From the NCBI GenBank assembly GCA_965223095.1, contig OZ244979.1:1860001-1924000 (forward strand): DNA of 64,000 nt, in the 5' to 3' direction. Source of the DNA: J054 sp965223095 (GTDB lineage Bacteria > Pseudomonadota > Gammaproteobacteria > Steroidobacterales > GCA-2729495). Shown here one piece after another: positions 45,210-54,841 of the stretch; within the stretch, counting starts at the first letter, position 1; each line of letters opens with the position of its first letter. The notes under the pieces are model-generated. The model was given only the letters and a program-made list of their open reading frames with translations. It did no database searches and was not told the DNA's origin. The position numbers were made by a program, and so were the translations under genes.

Positions 45210-45624
45210 ATATCTGGCCGCCCATCTGCCGATGGCCAAAAATCATCTGGCGTCGCTAAATCATCAGCGCAGATAGACGATTTTGCTGGTCCGGTCCTTG
45301 CAGTCAGCAGCGGTTCTGAATGACCGCAGGCCGTCCGCCTGGGCGACTTTTGGGCAGTTTGCGCTGGTTCGGGTCGTGCGGGCGAAATGCTTCGCTTCGG
45401 GCGATGAATATTGGTCTGACAATTGTTGATATAGCCCTGGTCAGATGTCCAAGAACTGGGTTATTGGTAGGCCCTCCATATAAGGTTTAACTTGATTCAG
45501 CTAGGGTGCGGGATATATTCCGGTCTATCTGCCATTGGTCTTCCTTTAGCCTGCTGAGCTCGACTGGCCAATGTTGTCTCGTGGGCATAGTCGGAACTGA
45601 GTACGGTCGCGGAGATTTCTAGAA
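45210..45624. other. Intergenic stretch without recognised gene
   Basis: About 415 bp after the kinase. I see no terminator, RNA gene or convincing ORF on either strand. Confidence 0.4.
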
Positions 45625-46614
45625 ATGCGGTTTTCCAGATTAATACGCTTGTTAGCCATCGCGTCGGTGTTTCTAAGTCTAGCGGCCTGTGCCACCGCAG
45701 CGATGCGTCTGGATCCGCTGCGGTCCTGGCAAGACGGTGCGGCGAAGGCTCGGGTTTTAGCATTCGTCGCCAACACGTCGAATCCAAAGCATGCCCACTG
45801 GCGGCCGCCAGCGGAACGGATTGCGGTGTTCGACCATGACGGCACCCTGTTGGTCGAAAAGCCCGAGCTGGTTCAGATGGCATTCATTTTTGATCGGGTT
45901 CGGACCCTGGCTCCCAAGCATCCTGAGTGGGCAAACGACGTGGCATTTAGCGCGGTGATTGAGCGGGATGATGTCGCTCTTGCCGCCATGGGTTTCGGTG
46001 AGCGTGCGCCGTTAATGAATGCGGCGCAGTCTGGCTTGACAGCCGGACAATTTCATCGGCTGGCGGAGGATTTTCTTACCTCGGAGCGGCATCCGCGGTT
46101 CGGGCAAGCCTATTCGAAAATGTACTACCTGCCCATGCTTGAACTGATTGAGCATTTACACCGTAACGATTTTCGCGTGTTCATTGTATCCGGCGGCGGT
46201 GTTCATTTTATCCGCGCCCTGGCTGAGCCGGTTTATGGTATTCCCCGCGAGCGAGTAATCGGGTCGCGGACTAAGATTCGCTTACAAGAACTTGATGAGC
46301 AACTAGAGATCCTTCGACAAGCGGGATTCAGTGCGCTAAACGTCGGCCGATTCAAGGCGCTAAATATTCAAGAATTTATCGGCCGACGTCCAATTCTGGC
46401 GGTGGGCAATTCCGATGGTGATTTGGAGATGCTGCGTTTTTCGGATACGGGCACAGATTCTTTGGCCATTTTGATTCACCATGACGATGCCGAACGGGAA
46501 TATGATTACAGTGATGATACCGAGCGCATTCGCGCCGTGGCCCTGGAGCGTGGTTGGTTAAACTTGAGCATGCGCAAGGATCTGCGCCGCATATTTCCGG
46601 CCGTGAAACAATAG
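45625..46614 (+). CDS. Exported HAD-family hydrolase
   Basis: 329 residues. Lipoprotein/Sec-like N-terminus (LLAIASVFLSLAACATA). The HAD core motif I FDHDGTLL, motif II VSGGG, and motif III-IV region AVGNSDGDLEML are present, so it is probably a phosphatase. Length and a C1-type cap of ~100 residues are typical of SerB-like HAD. Its export is unusual, since most HAD phosphatases are cytoplasmic. If the lipobox is used it would be an envelope phosphatase. No operon partners. Confidence 0.8.
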   Translation: MRFSRLIRLLAIASVFLSLAACATAAMRLDPLRSWQDGAAKARVLAFVANTSNPKHAHWRPPAERIAVFDHDGTLLVEKPELVQMAFIFDRVRTLAPKHPEWANDVAFSAVIERDDVALAAMGFGERAPLMNAAQSGLTAGQFHRLAEDFLTSERHPRFGQAYSKMYYLPMLELIEHLHRNDFRVFIVSGGGVHFIRALAEPVYGIPRERVIGSRTKIRLQELDEQLEILRQAGFSALNVGRFKALNIQEFIGRRPILAVGNSDGDLEMLRFSDTGTDSLAILIHHDDAEREYDYSDDTERIRAVALERGWLNLSMRKDLRRIFPAVKQ

Positions 46615-46665
46615 GTTTATTGTGACAGCGGCATACGGTCACCGATTGCCGGCAAACGGTAGGTT

Positions 46666-46953
46666 TTAGCTATTTTGTTGAGTATTCGTTCGCGACTGAA
46701 AAAAATCTTGCGAACATTGCAGCGCTTGCCAAAGTCGATGCGCATCGCCGCTCAATAACTCACGTTCACGATCCCCCGCGGCCTTAAGCTTTGCAGCCAA
46801 GGCTCGAGCCCGGTCGCAACGCTCCTGAAAAGCCGCCCATTGCAGGCTGGCTTCGCGATCATCGCCTGCTGCTTGTCCGCTGGCTTCGATGTCGGCGATG
46901 AGCTCACCGACTGCTGCTTGGAACTGGGCCGGCTGAAGTAGGTCGGCATCCAT
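46666..46953 (-). CDS. Hypothetical small helical protein
   Basis: 95 residues from ATG 46953, which has GGAG at a normal distance upstream (a longer frame begins at 46971). The sequence is helical and charged (FQAAVGELIADIEASG, ERCDRARALAAKLKAAGDRERELL). No family recognised. It is read from the opposite strand to the hydrolase and the ferredoxin genes. Possibly a small regulatory or coiled-coil protein. Low-to-moderate support. Confidence 0.45.
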   Translation of the reverse strand: MDADLLQPAQFQAAVGELIADIEASGQAAGDDREASLQWAAFQERCDRARALAAKLKAAGDRERELLSGDAHRLWQALQCSQDFFQSRTNTQQNS

Positions 46954-46971
46954 GCCGTGATCTCCATCCAT

Positions 46972-47403
46972 GGAAGCTTAAGACTAGCGATTCATTGCAG
47001 ACGTGACCGTTACCGCCTTCACACTATGCAGACTGGATTGCCGGCGATGGCTGCCAGCAGTCCGGTCGGATCGGTCCATGAATGCTGATTGCCGTGCGAC
47101 TCAGTGGCAGATGATTCGCTGCTGTTCGCCGGAAAAGCAGCCGTTTGCATATTGATGGGTCCGCGGGTGAGCTACCCGAGCCCACGGCGATGATGACCGC
47201 AGCCGCCACCGAATTGCCGGCCTGCGAGCCTGCTGGCGCAGGCGGGACTGCCGCAGCTTTGCCTGGCATCACATACCGCAGGCTGGGTTGGATGGTTTGC
47301 CAAGGGCGGACCAGTGGGCGCGCGGTATGTCCGGATCGCAGGTGGGCTGGGGCCTATGCTATAGTCCGCGGCCTTTTTCGAATCCGCGACTAAGAGCGAA
47401 GTA
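46972..47403. other. Intergenic stretch before ferredoxin
   Basis: About 430 bp. TATGCTATAGT near 47355 may be a -10 for the ferredoxin operon. ORFs shown in both strands here look random. Nothing else recognised. Confidence 0.4.
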
Positions 47404-47724
47404 ATGGGAAAAATAAACGTCATCGACCGCGAAGGTGGTGCACACGAAATTGAAGTTGAAAACGGCCTGAATCTGATGGAGCCGTTGCGGGATTTAGACA
47501 GCGGTGGTACCGAGGGCTTATGTGGCGGCATGTGTTCGTGTGCGACTTGCCACGTCTTCGTTGAACAGCCGTTTTACAGCTCTCTTGAAGAACCGCAGGA
47601 TGATGAGTTGGAATTGTTGGAGGGTACCGAAACCTACGACGAGTCTACTTCGCGCTTGTCTTGCCAAATCATCATGAGCGACGAACTGGACGGCATCCGC
47701 TTGACCATCGCGCCTGAAGAGTAG
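47404..47724 (+). CDS. Adrenodoxin-type [2Fe-2S] ferredoxin
   Basis: 106 residues. Cluster cysteines in CGGMCSCATC (C-x5-C-x2-C with an extra Cys) and a fourth in RLSCQI near residue 86, as in vertebrate-type or P450/ring-hydroxylating-system ferredoxins. It carries electrons to an oxygenase or cytochrome P450, but no such enzyme is next to it. It starts an apparent operon with a GST (18 bp gap) and a MaoC hydratase. Confidence 0.93.
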   Translation: MGKINVIDREGGAHEIEVENGLNLMEPLRDLDSGGTEGLCGGMCSCATCHVFVEQPFYSSLEEPQDDELELLEGTETYDESTSRLSCQIIMSDELDGIRLTIAPEE

Positions 47725-47742
47725 GCGAATCATTTCGGCATC

Positions 47743-48351
47743 ATGAAGCTCTATCATTGCTCCAAGACGCGCTCAGTTCGGGTACTGTGGTTGCTGGAGG
47801 AGCTTGGTTTAGACTATGAGCTAGAAACCCTGCCGTTCGATCCGCAGGTGCTTAACAGCCCGGATTATCTAGCTATAAATCCTTTTGGCACGGTGCCGGC
47901 TTTGGTGGACGGCGACCTTACGCTGCTGGAATCCGGTGCCATCGTTCAGTACCTATTGGCTCGATATGGGGATGGGATCTTGCAGCCGGATACTGAAGAC
48001 CCGGAATTTGGTCCCTATCTCCAATGGTTGCATTTCGGTGAGGGTACATTAATGGTGCCCATTGCGAACATTGCCACGCACACGTTTAAACTTCCCGAAG
48101 ACGAACGTGTGCCGCGGGAAATCGCGCGCGGCAAAAAAAGTTTGGCGCGTTATGCGGCGGTACTGGATAAAGAACTCTCCCAAAGGCCGTATTTGGCTGG
48201 CGACGAATTTACCGCGGCCGACATCCTCGTGGGTTACGCAGTATTGTTGATGAAATTGTTTCATGTGATGCCAGATGGGAATCCGCATCTCGTGGCATGG
48301 TTCCAGCGGCTGAAACAGCGACCTGCGTTTCAACTAGCCAGCCAAACCTAA
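47743..48351 (+). CDS. Glutathione S-transferase
   Basis: 202 residues. N-terminal thioredoxin-like domain (KLYHCSKTRSVRVLWLLEELGLDYE) with PFGTVPALVDGD cis-Pro and LLESGAIVQYL motifs, then the all-helical C-terminal domain with FTAADILVGYAV. Predicted cytosolic conjugation of glutathione to an electrophile. Second gene of the ferredoxin-GST-MaoC run; substrates are unknown. Confidence 0.9.
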   Translation: MKLYHCSKTRSVRVLWLLEELGLDYELETLPFDPQVLNSPDYLAINPFGTVPALVDGDLTLLESGAIVQYLLARYGDGILQPDTEDPEFGPYLQWLHFGEGTLMVPIANIATHTFKLPEDERVPREIARGKKSLARYAAVLDKELSQRPYLAGDEFTAADILVGYAVLLMKLFHVMPDGNPHLVAWFQRLKQRPAFQLASQT

Positions 48352-48382
48352 AAGTTGCACGAGCCACCTCGGCTGCGCATCG

Positions 48383-49237
48383 ATGCTTCTAAGCTGCGAA
48401 GAACTACTGGCACGACGTGACGTCGGTACCGACCTAAGCTACGCTGACCGGGAAGTCATCTTGTATGCCTTGGCTGTGGGCATGGGTCGCGACCCCTTGG
48501 ATGAACGCGAATTACCCTACGTCTTGGAGGGCCGTGATTTGCGCGTGGTGCCGAGTTTCGCAAGCCTCTTAGGCCATAGCAGCTTGCTGGCAGACAGCGG
48601 CTGGGACTATCGGCAAGTGTTGCATGCGGATGAGCATTTGCGCTTGCATCGGCCCTTGGTTGAATCGGATGATCTCGTCCTCAATGCTCGGGTCAGCGGC
48701 TTGCGAGACTTAGGCAGTCAACAGGGGCTCTACATAGAACTGCAACTGGATGGACGCAGCCGCGTCAAGGGGCAGCCCGTATTCGCGCTGACGCGCACCC
48801 TGTTGGCTCGCGGCGACGGCGGCATCGGCGGTCCCACGCGGCGCCTAAAGGTGCCCCATGTTGTGCCCGATCGCGAGCCTGATCTTGAGTGCAGTCTGCA
48901 AACACGTCGCGACCAAGCACTTTTATACCGACTACTGGGTGACCGCAATCCGCTCCACGCGGACCCTCAGCTGGCGCGTGAACTGGGATTCGACCGCCCA
49001 ATTTTGCAGGGTTTGTGTACCTGGGGCATTGCCTGCCGCGCTATTCTGCGGACGATTTGTGAATATGACTCAACCTTGATTCGCGAATTGCAGGGGCGTT
49101 TCACTGCGCCGGTTTATCCGGGTGAAACCTTGTGTACGGAAATGTGGCAGTCGGCGAATATCGTCTCATTTCGGGTACGCGCATTGGAGCGGGACCTTGT
49201 GGTGTTGGACAATGGTTGCTGCGAGTTGGCCACTTGA
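48383..49237 (+). CDS. MaoC-like enoyl-CoA hydratase
   Basis: 284 residues with tandem hot-dog folds. The C-terminal half has the MaoC motif YRLLGDRNPLHADPQLARELGFDRPILQGLC, containing the Asp/His pair of R-specific 2-enoyl-CoA hydratases. Long N-terminal region resembles the non-catalytic half of hydratase 2 proteins (MFE-2 type). It probably acts on a branched or aromatic acyl-CoA, in keeping with SDR and CoA transferase genes downstream. Confidence 0.85.
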   Translation: MLLSCEELLARRDVGTDLSYADREVILYALAVGMGRDPLDERELPYVLEGRDLRVVPSFASLLGHSSLLADSGWDYRQVLHADEHLRLHRPLVESDDLVLNARVSGLRDLGSQQGLYIELQLDGRSRVKGQPVFALTRTLLARGDGGIGGPTRRLKVPHVVPDREPDLECSLQTRRDQALLYRLLGDRNPLHADPQLARELGFDRPILQGLCTWGIACRAILRTICEYDSTLIRELQGRFTAPVYPGETLCTEMWQSANIVSFRVRALERDLVVLDNGCCELAT

Positions 49238-49526
49238 ATGCGGCTAGAGCCCGGATTCGATTGCCTTAGTGCTGATCCCTAGCGAGTGCTCGGAGTAGCT
49301 TGCCCGCGGTTTTTCCCAGCCTGTGTTGTGAGCGGCGAAATTCACAATTGCCGTCCGTGACATCGGCTCGACGGCGCGAGTAAAATCGCCGCTGCGCGGT
49401 CGGTAGTCTGTCGCCGATCAGCCAGTGCTGGCAAACGCGGATTGACCCCGCCAGCGGCGGGCTCAGGATCCCGGGTTGTTTCGGCAATGAAGGTCTTAAA
49501 GCCGATGGCTTTGTCGCGTTAAATTT

Positions 49527-49602
<76 letters not shown>

Positions 49603-49960
49603 AATTCCTGCGCGATGGCGCGTGTGACAAGCAGGCTGGCTAGGGCGGCTGTCGCTTGGCCACGAGAACGCCGTATGCGCAACGTAACGCTAGCTGCCAC
49701 TAGCGGCTGCTAATCCGTGGCGTGGTTTGAGGCGGGCAATTATGTGACCCGAGGCATATGGATAGGGGTTTAATCGGTCCTATCTGGGCAGCTGTGCTAC
49801 GACTCGCTGCAGCAAATCCAGCCTGCGGCGGGTTGTTGATCCGCCATTTTCAGCCCCTTATCGGTTGCATTCCTCCGGGGGTTCAGCCATCGCTGAAAAA
49901 TGTGAAGCAGTTCGCAGGCCCGTCGTCGCCGGCCCCGTAGTTTGGAACGAGCATACCTAG
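49603..49960. other. Intergenic stretch after tRNA
   Basis: About 357 bp between tRNA-Ala and the 118-residue gene. No terminator, repeat or gene that I can support. The 60-codon frame at 49758-49940 is not convincing. Confidence 0.4.
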
Positions 49961-50317
49961 ATGGATTTTTTGATGAAGTGGCTACTCAAGCTATTCCGCC
50001 GGGAAAAACAGGCCGGGCCTAAGAGCCGAATCTATTCCGTGGAGGCGGCCGGGCGCGGTGCGGCTAAGACGCGGAAGGTTTCGCAGGAAATCCGCAACGT
50101 ACCGGAGCCTGATCCGATCTTTTCGGACACGGGTAACTTGGCTATTTCTGATGAGGGCCTTGACGACGAGGCTAACCCGTATGACACGGCATCCTGGGAG
50201 CTCGATCAAGAGCAGGGGCTACGGCGCGTGGGCGACGACAAAACCGTGACCAAGGAGCGGGGCAAGGCCGACGAAACCAACCCCTACAATACGGGCGCAT
50301 TTCGGCGCGGCTGGTAG
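49961..50317 (+). CDS. Hypothetical 118-residue protein with NPY motifs
   Basis: No recognised fold. A short basic N-terminus with hydrophobic patch (DFLMKWLLKLFRREKQAG) is followed by an acidic, probably disordered region with two related motifs, ANPYDTASWE and TNPYNTGAFRRGW, the second at the C-terminus. The repeats could be binding motifs. An ATG with no strong ribosome site starts it. Unknown function. Confidence 0.55.
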   Translation: MDFLMKWLLKLFRREKQAGPKSRIYSVEAAGRGAAKTRKVSQEIRNVPEPDPIFSDTGNLAISDEGLDDEANPYDTASWELDQEQGLRRVGDDKTVTKERGKADETNPYNTGAFRRGW

Positions 50318-50587
50318 AGTTCAAGCTCAGGCCCGCGCCGCCCGCCGCCAACCCCGCGTGCTGGGCGACTGGTAATCAGCAACCGTGAATTTAGACAGGG
50401 CGCGGGAAAGTGCAATGACGCCTTGCGTCCGTGGCGACCATTTTGACGATGCATGCAGGCCCCGTGTCGAAGGCGTAGGCGGATACGGGCTATTTCGTCG
50501 CGCGGTGCCGGGCAAAGACCGCTTGGTTGGGGCGATAAATCAAGACCCATGATCCCTGCGCGACTGGTTCCGTTCCAAGCGATACGC

Positions 50588-51349
50588 TTAGAGTCGCAAG
50601 CCGCCGTCGATATCAAAGCACCGTCCTGACACGTAATCGTTCTGCAATATGAATGCGACGGTTTGCGCAATTTCATCCGGTTCGCCCATGCGACGCAAAG
50701 GGATACCCGCAGTCAGTTTTGCCAGTGCCTCGGGCTTCATGCTCTGCACCATTTCGGTATTGATAAATCCGGGCGCAATGGCTGCGGTGCGAATGCCATA
50801 GCGGGCTAATTCCTTGGCCCAAGCTACGGCCATGGCCTGCACCCCAGCCTTGGCCGCCGAATAGTTCGTTTGCCCCATATTTCCGGCCCGGGAAATGCTG
50901 GAGATATTGATGATTACGCCGCCGTTGCCCGATTTCGCCATGTGCGCTGCGGCCTCACGCCCGCACAGAAAGACGCCGGTCAAATTAACGTCAATGACCG
51001 ATTGCCACTGCGCCAAGCTCATACTAGATAGCAGTTCACCTTCCTTAACTTTTACGAGCAGCGCATCCCGTGTGATGCCGGCATTGTTGATTAATGCATC
51101 CACGCGGCCTGTGTTGGCAAGTATCTTTTCAAACAGTTTGACGACATCGGCTTCCTTGGCCACGTTGGCGCCATAGCTGCTGACCGTGGCACCGGCTTCG
51201 GTGCAGGCCTTGGCCGTGGATTCGTTGCTGTCCGCGTCAAGATCAACCAGGGCTAAATGCCTGCCGGCGGCGGCGAGATGAAGCGCCATGGCGGCACCTA
51301 GACCGCGGGCCGCGCCGGTAATCACGATGGTCTTGTTGTGCAGGTCCAT
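50588..51349 (-). CDS. Short-chain dehydrogenase, FabG-like
   Basis: 253 residues from ATG 51349 (MDLHNKTIVITGAARGLG). Rossmann TGAARGLG, NNAGIT, YSAAKAG (catalytic Tyr and Lys) and late PGFINTEMV and SGRCFDIDGG are present. NADP-dependent 3-ketoacyl reductase or related SDR. It is divergent from the next SDR gene. The role in the downstream CoA pathway is inferred. Confidence 0.9.
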   Translation of the reverse strand: MDLHNKTIVITGAARGLGAAMALHLAAAGRHLALVDLDADSNESTAKACTEAGATVSSYGANVAKEADVVKLFEKILANTGRVDALINNAGITRDALLVKVKEGELLSSMSLAQWQSVIDVNLTGVFLCGREAAAHMAKSGNGGVIINISSISRAGNMGQTNYSAAKAGVQAMAVAWAKELARYGIRTAAIAPGFINTEMVQSMKPEALAKLTAGIPLRRMGEPDEIAQTVAFILQNDYVSGRCFDIDGGLRL

Positions 51350-51639
51350 AAGCTGGGCTCCGAAGGCGGCGAGTGAAAAATGGCGCCTATAGTAACCGGC
51401 ACGGCAGTGGAGGGCGATGCGTATGTCCACCGTGATAGCTAGCACAGGCGGTTATCATGGCCGCCACGGCCTCGCGTCATTTATCGCTTGGCACGCTGCC
51501 ACGCACAGAATGCCGGGTGCTGTGCCATTTTGGGCAAGCGATACATTCAACGCTTTCGGTCTCCGCGGTGTGACCGGCCGGAGAAGAACAACAGCGGTTC
51601 ACGATTGCTGCTAGGCTAGATTCTTGTGAGGGCTTGGGC

Positions 51640-52407
51640 ATGAGCGATCGATTTGACCTAGCCGGTCATACAGCTTTGGTGACGGGTGCCAGCAGTGGTC
51701 TCGGCCGTCACTTTGCGCAGGTCTTAGCCGCCGCGGGTGCCCGGCTCGTGCTGGGGGCGCGCAGAGTGGAGCGGCTAGACGACTTGGCAGCAAAGCTCGG
51801 GCGCAATGGTGGCGTCGGCATGGCCGTTGAGCTTGATGTCACCGATGCTGACAGCGTGGCGGCAGCATTCGGGCACGCGGAAGATCAATATGGTGTTGTC
51901 GATATCGTGATCAACAACGCGGGTGTTGGCATCGGTGGCCGGTTGGAAGCAATGTCTAGCCAGGATTGGCGACAAACGCTGGCGACAAATGTCACCGGCG
52001 TTCACCAGGTTGCCGCCGAAGCCACGCGGCGGCTGATCGCGGCGGGCGCTCAGGGCAGTCTCGTCAACATTGCATCCATTCTCGGTCTGCGCGTTTCGCC
52101 GGGCAACGCGGCTTACAATGCGAGCAAAGCGGCGGTTATTCAGCTAACGAGAAGCCAAGCGCTGGAATGGGCGCGGCACGGCATACGCGTGAATGCACTT
52201 TGTCCCGGCTACTTTGCCACGGAAATGAATGCTGGATTTCTGGAATCGGCGAGGGGACAAGCCATGCTGGACCGTATTCCCATGCGACGAATAGGCCGTT
52301 TCGAAGAGCTGGATGCGCCCCTGCTACTACTGGCATCGGCCGCCGGTTCGTTTATGACGGGTAGCGTGCTTGCCGTGGATGGGGGCCATCTATGTAGCAG
52401 CCTTTAG
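51640..52407 (+). CDS. Short-chain dehydrogenase
   Basis: 255 residues from ATG 51640 (MSDRFDLAGH). TGASSGLG, NNAGVGIG, the catalytic YNASKAA and PGYFATEMN, and the terminal SVLAVDGGHL are all seen. Likely an NAD(P)-dependent 3-hydroxyacyl or alcohol dehydrogenase. It is separated from the SDR at 50588-51349 by ~290 bp of divergent promoter region. Confidence 0.9.
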   Translation: MSDRFDLAGHTALVTGASSGLGRHFAQVLAAAGARLVLGARRVERLDDLAAKLGRNGGVGMAVELDVTDADSVAAAFGHAEDQYGVVDIVINNAGVGIGGRLEAMSSQDWRQTLATNVTGVHQVAAEATRRLIAAGAQGSLVNIASILGLRVSPGNAAYNASKAAVIQLTRSQALEWARHGIRVNALCPGYFATEMNAGFLESARGQAMLDRIPMRRIGRFEELDAPLLLLASAAGSFMTGSVLAVDGGHLCSSL

Positions 52408-52623
52408 TCTGGGTGCGGATATATCTCGCGAATTATTCGATGTGAGTTTCCGACTGGCGGTCTTGGCATTGGCGAGACGAAATCGGTGAGCGCCTAGCTG
52501 TCGGCGTGTCTGCTTACCGGGTTGCAGGGCTGTACCGCGCCGATCTACGCATCACGGCCTATACCCGTCACGCGCGCAACGTGAAACAATAGCGCCCAAT
52601 AATAATCAAGCGAGTGATTCCTC

Positions 52624-53424
52624 ATGCGTATTACCCACCGTAAAGGCTACGCCGATGGACCTTTCGGCCAACTCCACTATATGAGTGCAGGCAATGGTAA
52701 GCCCTTGGTGTTGGTTCACCAATCACCTGATTCTATGGTGCAATTCGAGCCCGTGATGTCCTTGTTAGCCAGCCATGGTCTGCAGGCCATTGCTCTAGAT
52801 ATCCCTGGGTATGGCATGTCCGATACGCCGGATCACCCACCGAGTATCGGCGAATATGCGCAAATGATCCCCGCGATTCTGGATCACTTCGATCTCAGCC
52901 AAGCTAGTTTGCTGGGTCACCACACCGGCGCGCTGATCGTAACCGAGGCGGCATTGCTCTATCCAAACAGGGTCGACAAACTGATCCTTAATGGCCCTTT
53001 GCCTTTGGAAGATCAGGAGCGTGCTTATTTCAAAGAAATGCTGAGTGCGGAGAAAACCTGGGGGCCGAAATGGGATGCCAGTCATTTCGCAGAACAATGG
53101 GCTGCGCGTTTCAACGCCCAGCCAGAATGGTCTGACTTGCAGGCATTCAATACGCACTTTGTCCATGGTTTACTGGCGGGTGACAAAGTTTGGTATGCCC
53201 ATGACGCGGTGATGGACTATCACCACGAACAGGCAATCCCGAGCATTCAGCACGCCACTTTAGTCTTGGCGAATACCGGCGATGCAATTTACGCTCAATC
53301 CCAGCGTACGATGCAAATGCGTTCTGATTTCGCCTATGCCGAGCTTCAGGGTGGCACCATCGATATCATTGATGAGCAGCCGGAGGCTTGGTCAGCCGCC
53401 GTGGCGCAATTCATGCATACCTAG
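52624..53424 (+). CDS. Alpha/beta hydrolase with GHHTG elbow
   Basis: 266 residues. VLVHQSPDS near the N-terminus and LDIPGYGMSDTP are usual. The nucleophile elbow reads LLGHHTGALI, with His where Ser normally stands. A similar GHHTG occurs in some hydrolase-like proteins and suggests loss or change of esterase activity. The late acid/His region (LVLANTGDAIYAQS, no clear GHxP) also departs from the norm. Next gene is a CoA transferase, 145 bp downstream. Confidence 0.8.
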   Translation: MRITHRKGYADGPFGQLHYMSAGNGKPLVLVHQSPDSMVQFEPVMSLLASHGLQAIALDIPGYGMSDTPDHPPSIGEYAQMIPAILDHFDLSQASLLGHHTGALIVTEAALLYPNRVDKLILNGPLPLEDQERAYFKEMLSAEKTWGPKWDASHFAEQWAARFNAQPEWSDLQAFNTHFVHGLLAGDKVWYAHDAVMDYHHEQAIPSIQHATLVLANTGDAIYAQSQRTMQMRSDFAYAELQGGTIDIIDEQPEAWSAAVAQFMHT

Positions 53425-53569
53425 CTCGCGGGGCCGACCCCTTACGTTAAATCTGCGGCCTTAGCGCAGCGCCCTGGAACTATGTTGCAGGCGCTGGTTC
53501 AAGCGTCGCAAACCGGGGCGGCAATGCTAGAATGCCGCCGCTTGTTTTTCCCATATTGAGAATAATTCA

Positions 53570-54766
53570 ATGGCAGGTCCTCTTCACGGTATCAAGATTC
53601 TCGAACTGACCAGTGTTGTACTGGGCCCCTGGGCTTGCCAAATTCTGGCTGATATGGGCGCGGAGGTAATTAAGGTAGAGGCACCGCATGGGGACAGCAA
53701 TCGGAGTTTGGGTGCATCTCGACACCCGGGAATGGCGGCTTTGTATCTAACCTGCAATCGAAACAAACGCGACATTGTGTTGGATTTGAAACAGCCAGCC
53801 GCTCGCGATGCTTTGCTGAAAATAGCCAAAGATGTGGACGTCGTCGTTCACAACAATCGTCCGCAGGTAATGACCAAGTTGGGCCTCACCTACGAAGACT
53901 TCAAGCAAGTTAATGAGCAGATTATTTATTGCGGTAGCTATGGCTATGGCAAAGCTGGTCCTTACGGGGCTAAGGGTGCGCTAGATGACTCCATTCAATC
54001 CGCCGCAGGTGTTGCGGCGCTGACTGAAATGGTGCTCGGCGAACCCCGTTATTTACCTACGGTCGTGGCTGACAAGACCACTGCCATGGCGGTGGTTTAT
54101 GCGGTTAGCGCGGCTTTGTTCGCGCGGGAACGCAATGGCCGTGGCCAGGAAATCGAGGTGCCCATGTATGAACACATGGTGTATTTCGTGATGGCTGAGC
54201 ATCTGTGGGGCATGACTTTTGAGCCGCCTATCGGCACGCCGGGTTACGAGCGATTAATGAGTCATCACCGTAAGCCGTACAAGACTTTGGATGGCTACAT
54301 TGCGATTCTGCCCTACATGAATAAGCACTGGGAAATTTTTTGCCGCAAAGTTGATCGCGAGGATTTGCTCACCGATCCGCGGTTCACAACTTTGGCGAAC
54401 CGGGTAAAAAACATCGACGACACTTACCAAGAAACCGGCAAGATCATGGCCACGAAAACCACCGCCGAATGGATCGAGCTGTTTGGGGACACCAGCGTTC
54501 CCACCATCGTGATGAATACCTTAGAAAGCTTAAAAGACGATCCGCATTTGAATGCCGTCGGGTTTTGGCAAGAGATGGACCATCCAACGGAAGGGCCAAT
54601 TCGCATGACCCGCTTTCCCGTGAACTTCTCCGAGACACCAGCCCAGGTACGCCGGCATGCGCCGGTTCTCGGCGAGCACAGCGAGGAAATTCTGCTCGAA
54701 GCGGGCCTAAGTCACCAGGAAATTGATGAGCTGGTAGCCAGTGGGGCTACGAAAAAGGGGCAGTGA
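53570..54766 (+). CDS. CaiB/BaiF-type (class III) CoA transferase
   Basis: 398 residues. N-terminus GPLHGIKILELTSVVLGPWACQILADMGAEVIKVEAP and the RNKRDIVLDLK block are signature. The nucleophilic Asp of the family corresponds to the ALDDSIQ region at ~residue 140. It moves CoA between carboxylates in the cytoplasm. It is close to the alpha/beta hydrolase and convergent with the amidohydrolase gene. Acceptor unknown. Confidence 0.92.
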   Translation: MAGPLHGIKILELTSVVLGPWACQILADMGAEVIKVEAPHGDSNRSLGASRHPGMAALYLTCNRNKRDIVLDLKQPAARDALLKIAKDVDVVVHNNRPQVMTKLGLTYEDFKQVNEQIIYCGSYGYGKAGPYGAKGALDDSIQSAAGVAALTEMVLGEPRYLPTVVADKTTAMAVVYAVSAALFARERNGRGQEIEVPMYEHMVYFVMAEHLWGMTFEPPIGTPGYERLMSHHRKPYKTLDGYIAILPYMNKHWEIFCRKVDREDLLTDPRFTTLANRVKNIDDTYQETGKIMATKTTAEWIELFGDTSVPTIVMNTLESLKDDPHLNAVGFWQEMDHPTEGPIRMTRFPVNFSETPAQVRRHAPVLGEHSEEILLEAGLSHQEIDELVASGATKKGQ

Positions 54767-54841
54767 CCCTAGTTCGAAACGCACTAACGCACTGTGGCAA
54801 TAGTCATCGGCAAGACACTAGTTTGGGTTACGGTCTCTTTT

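Noticed and set aside
45497..45883. Minus-strand frame over the HAD gene start
   Set aside because: Shadow of the exported HAD gene on the other strand.
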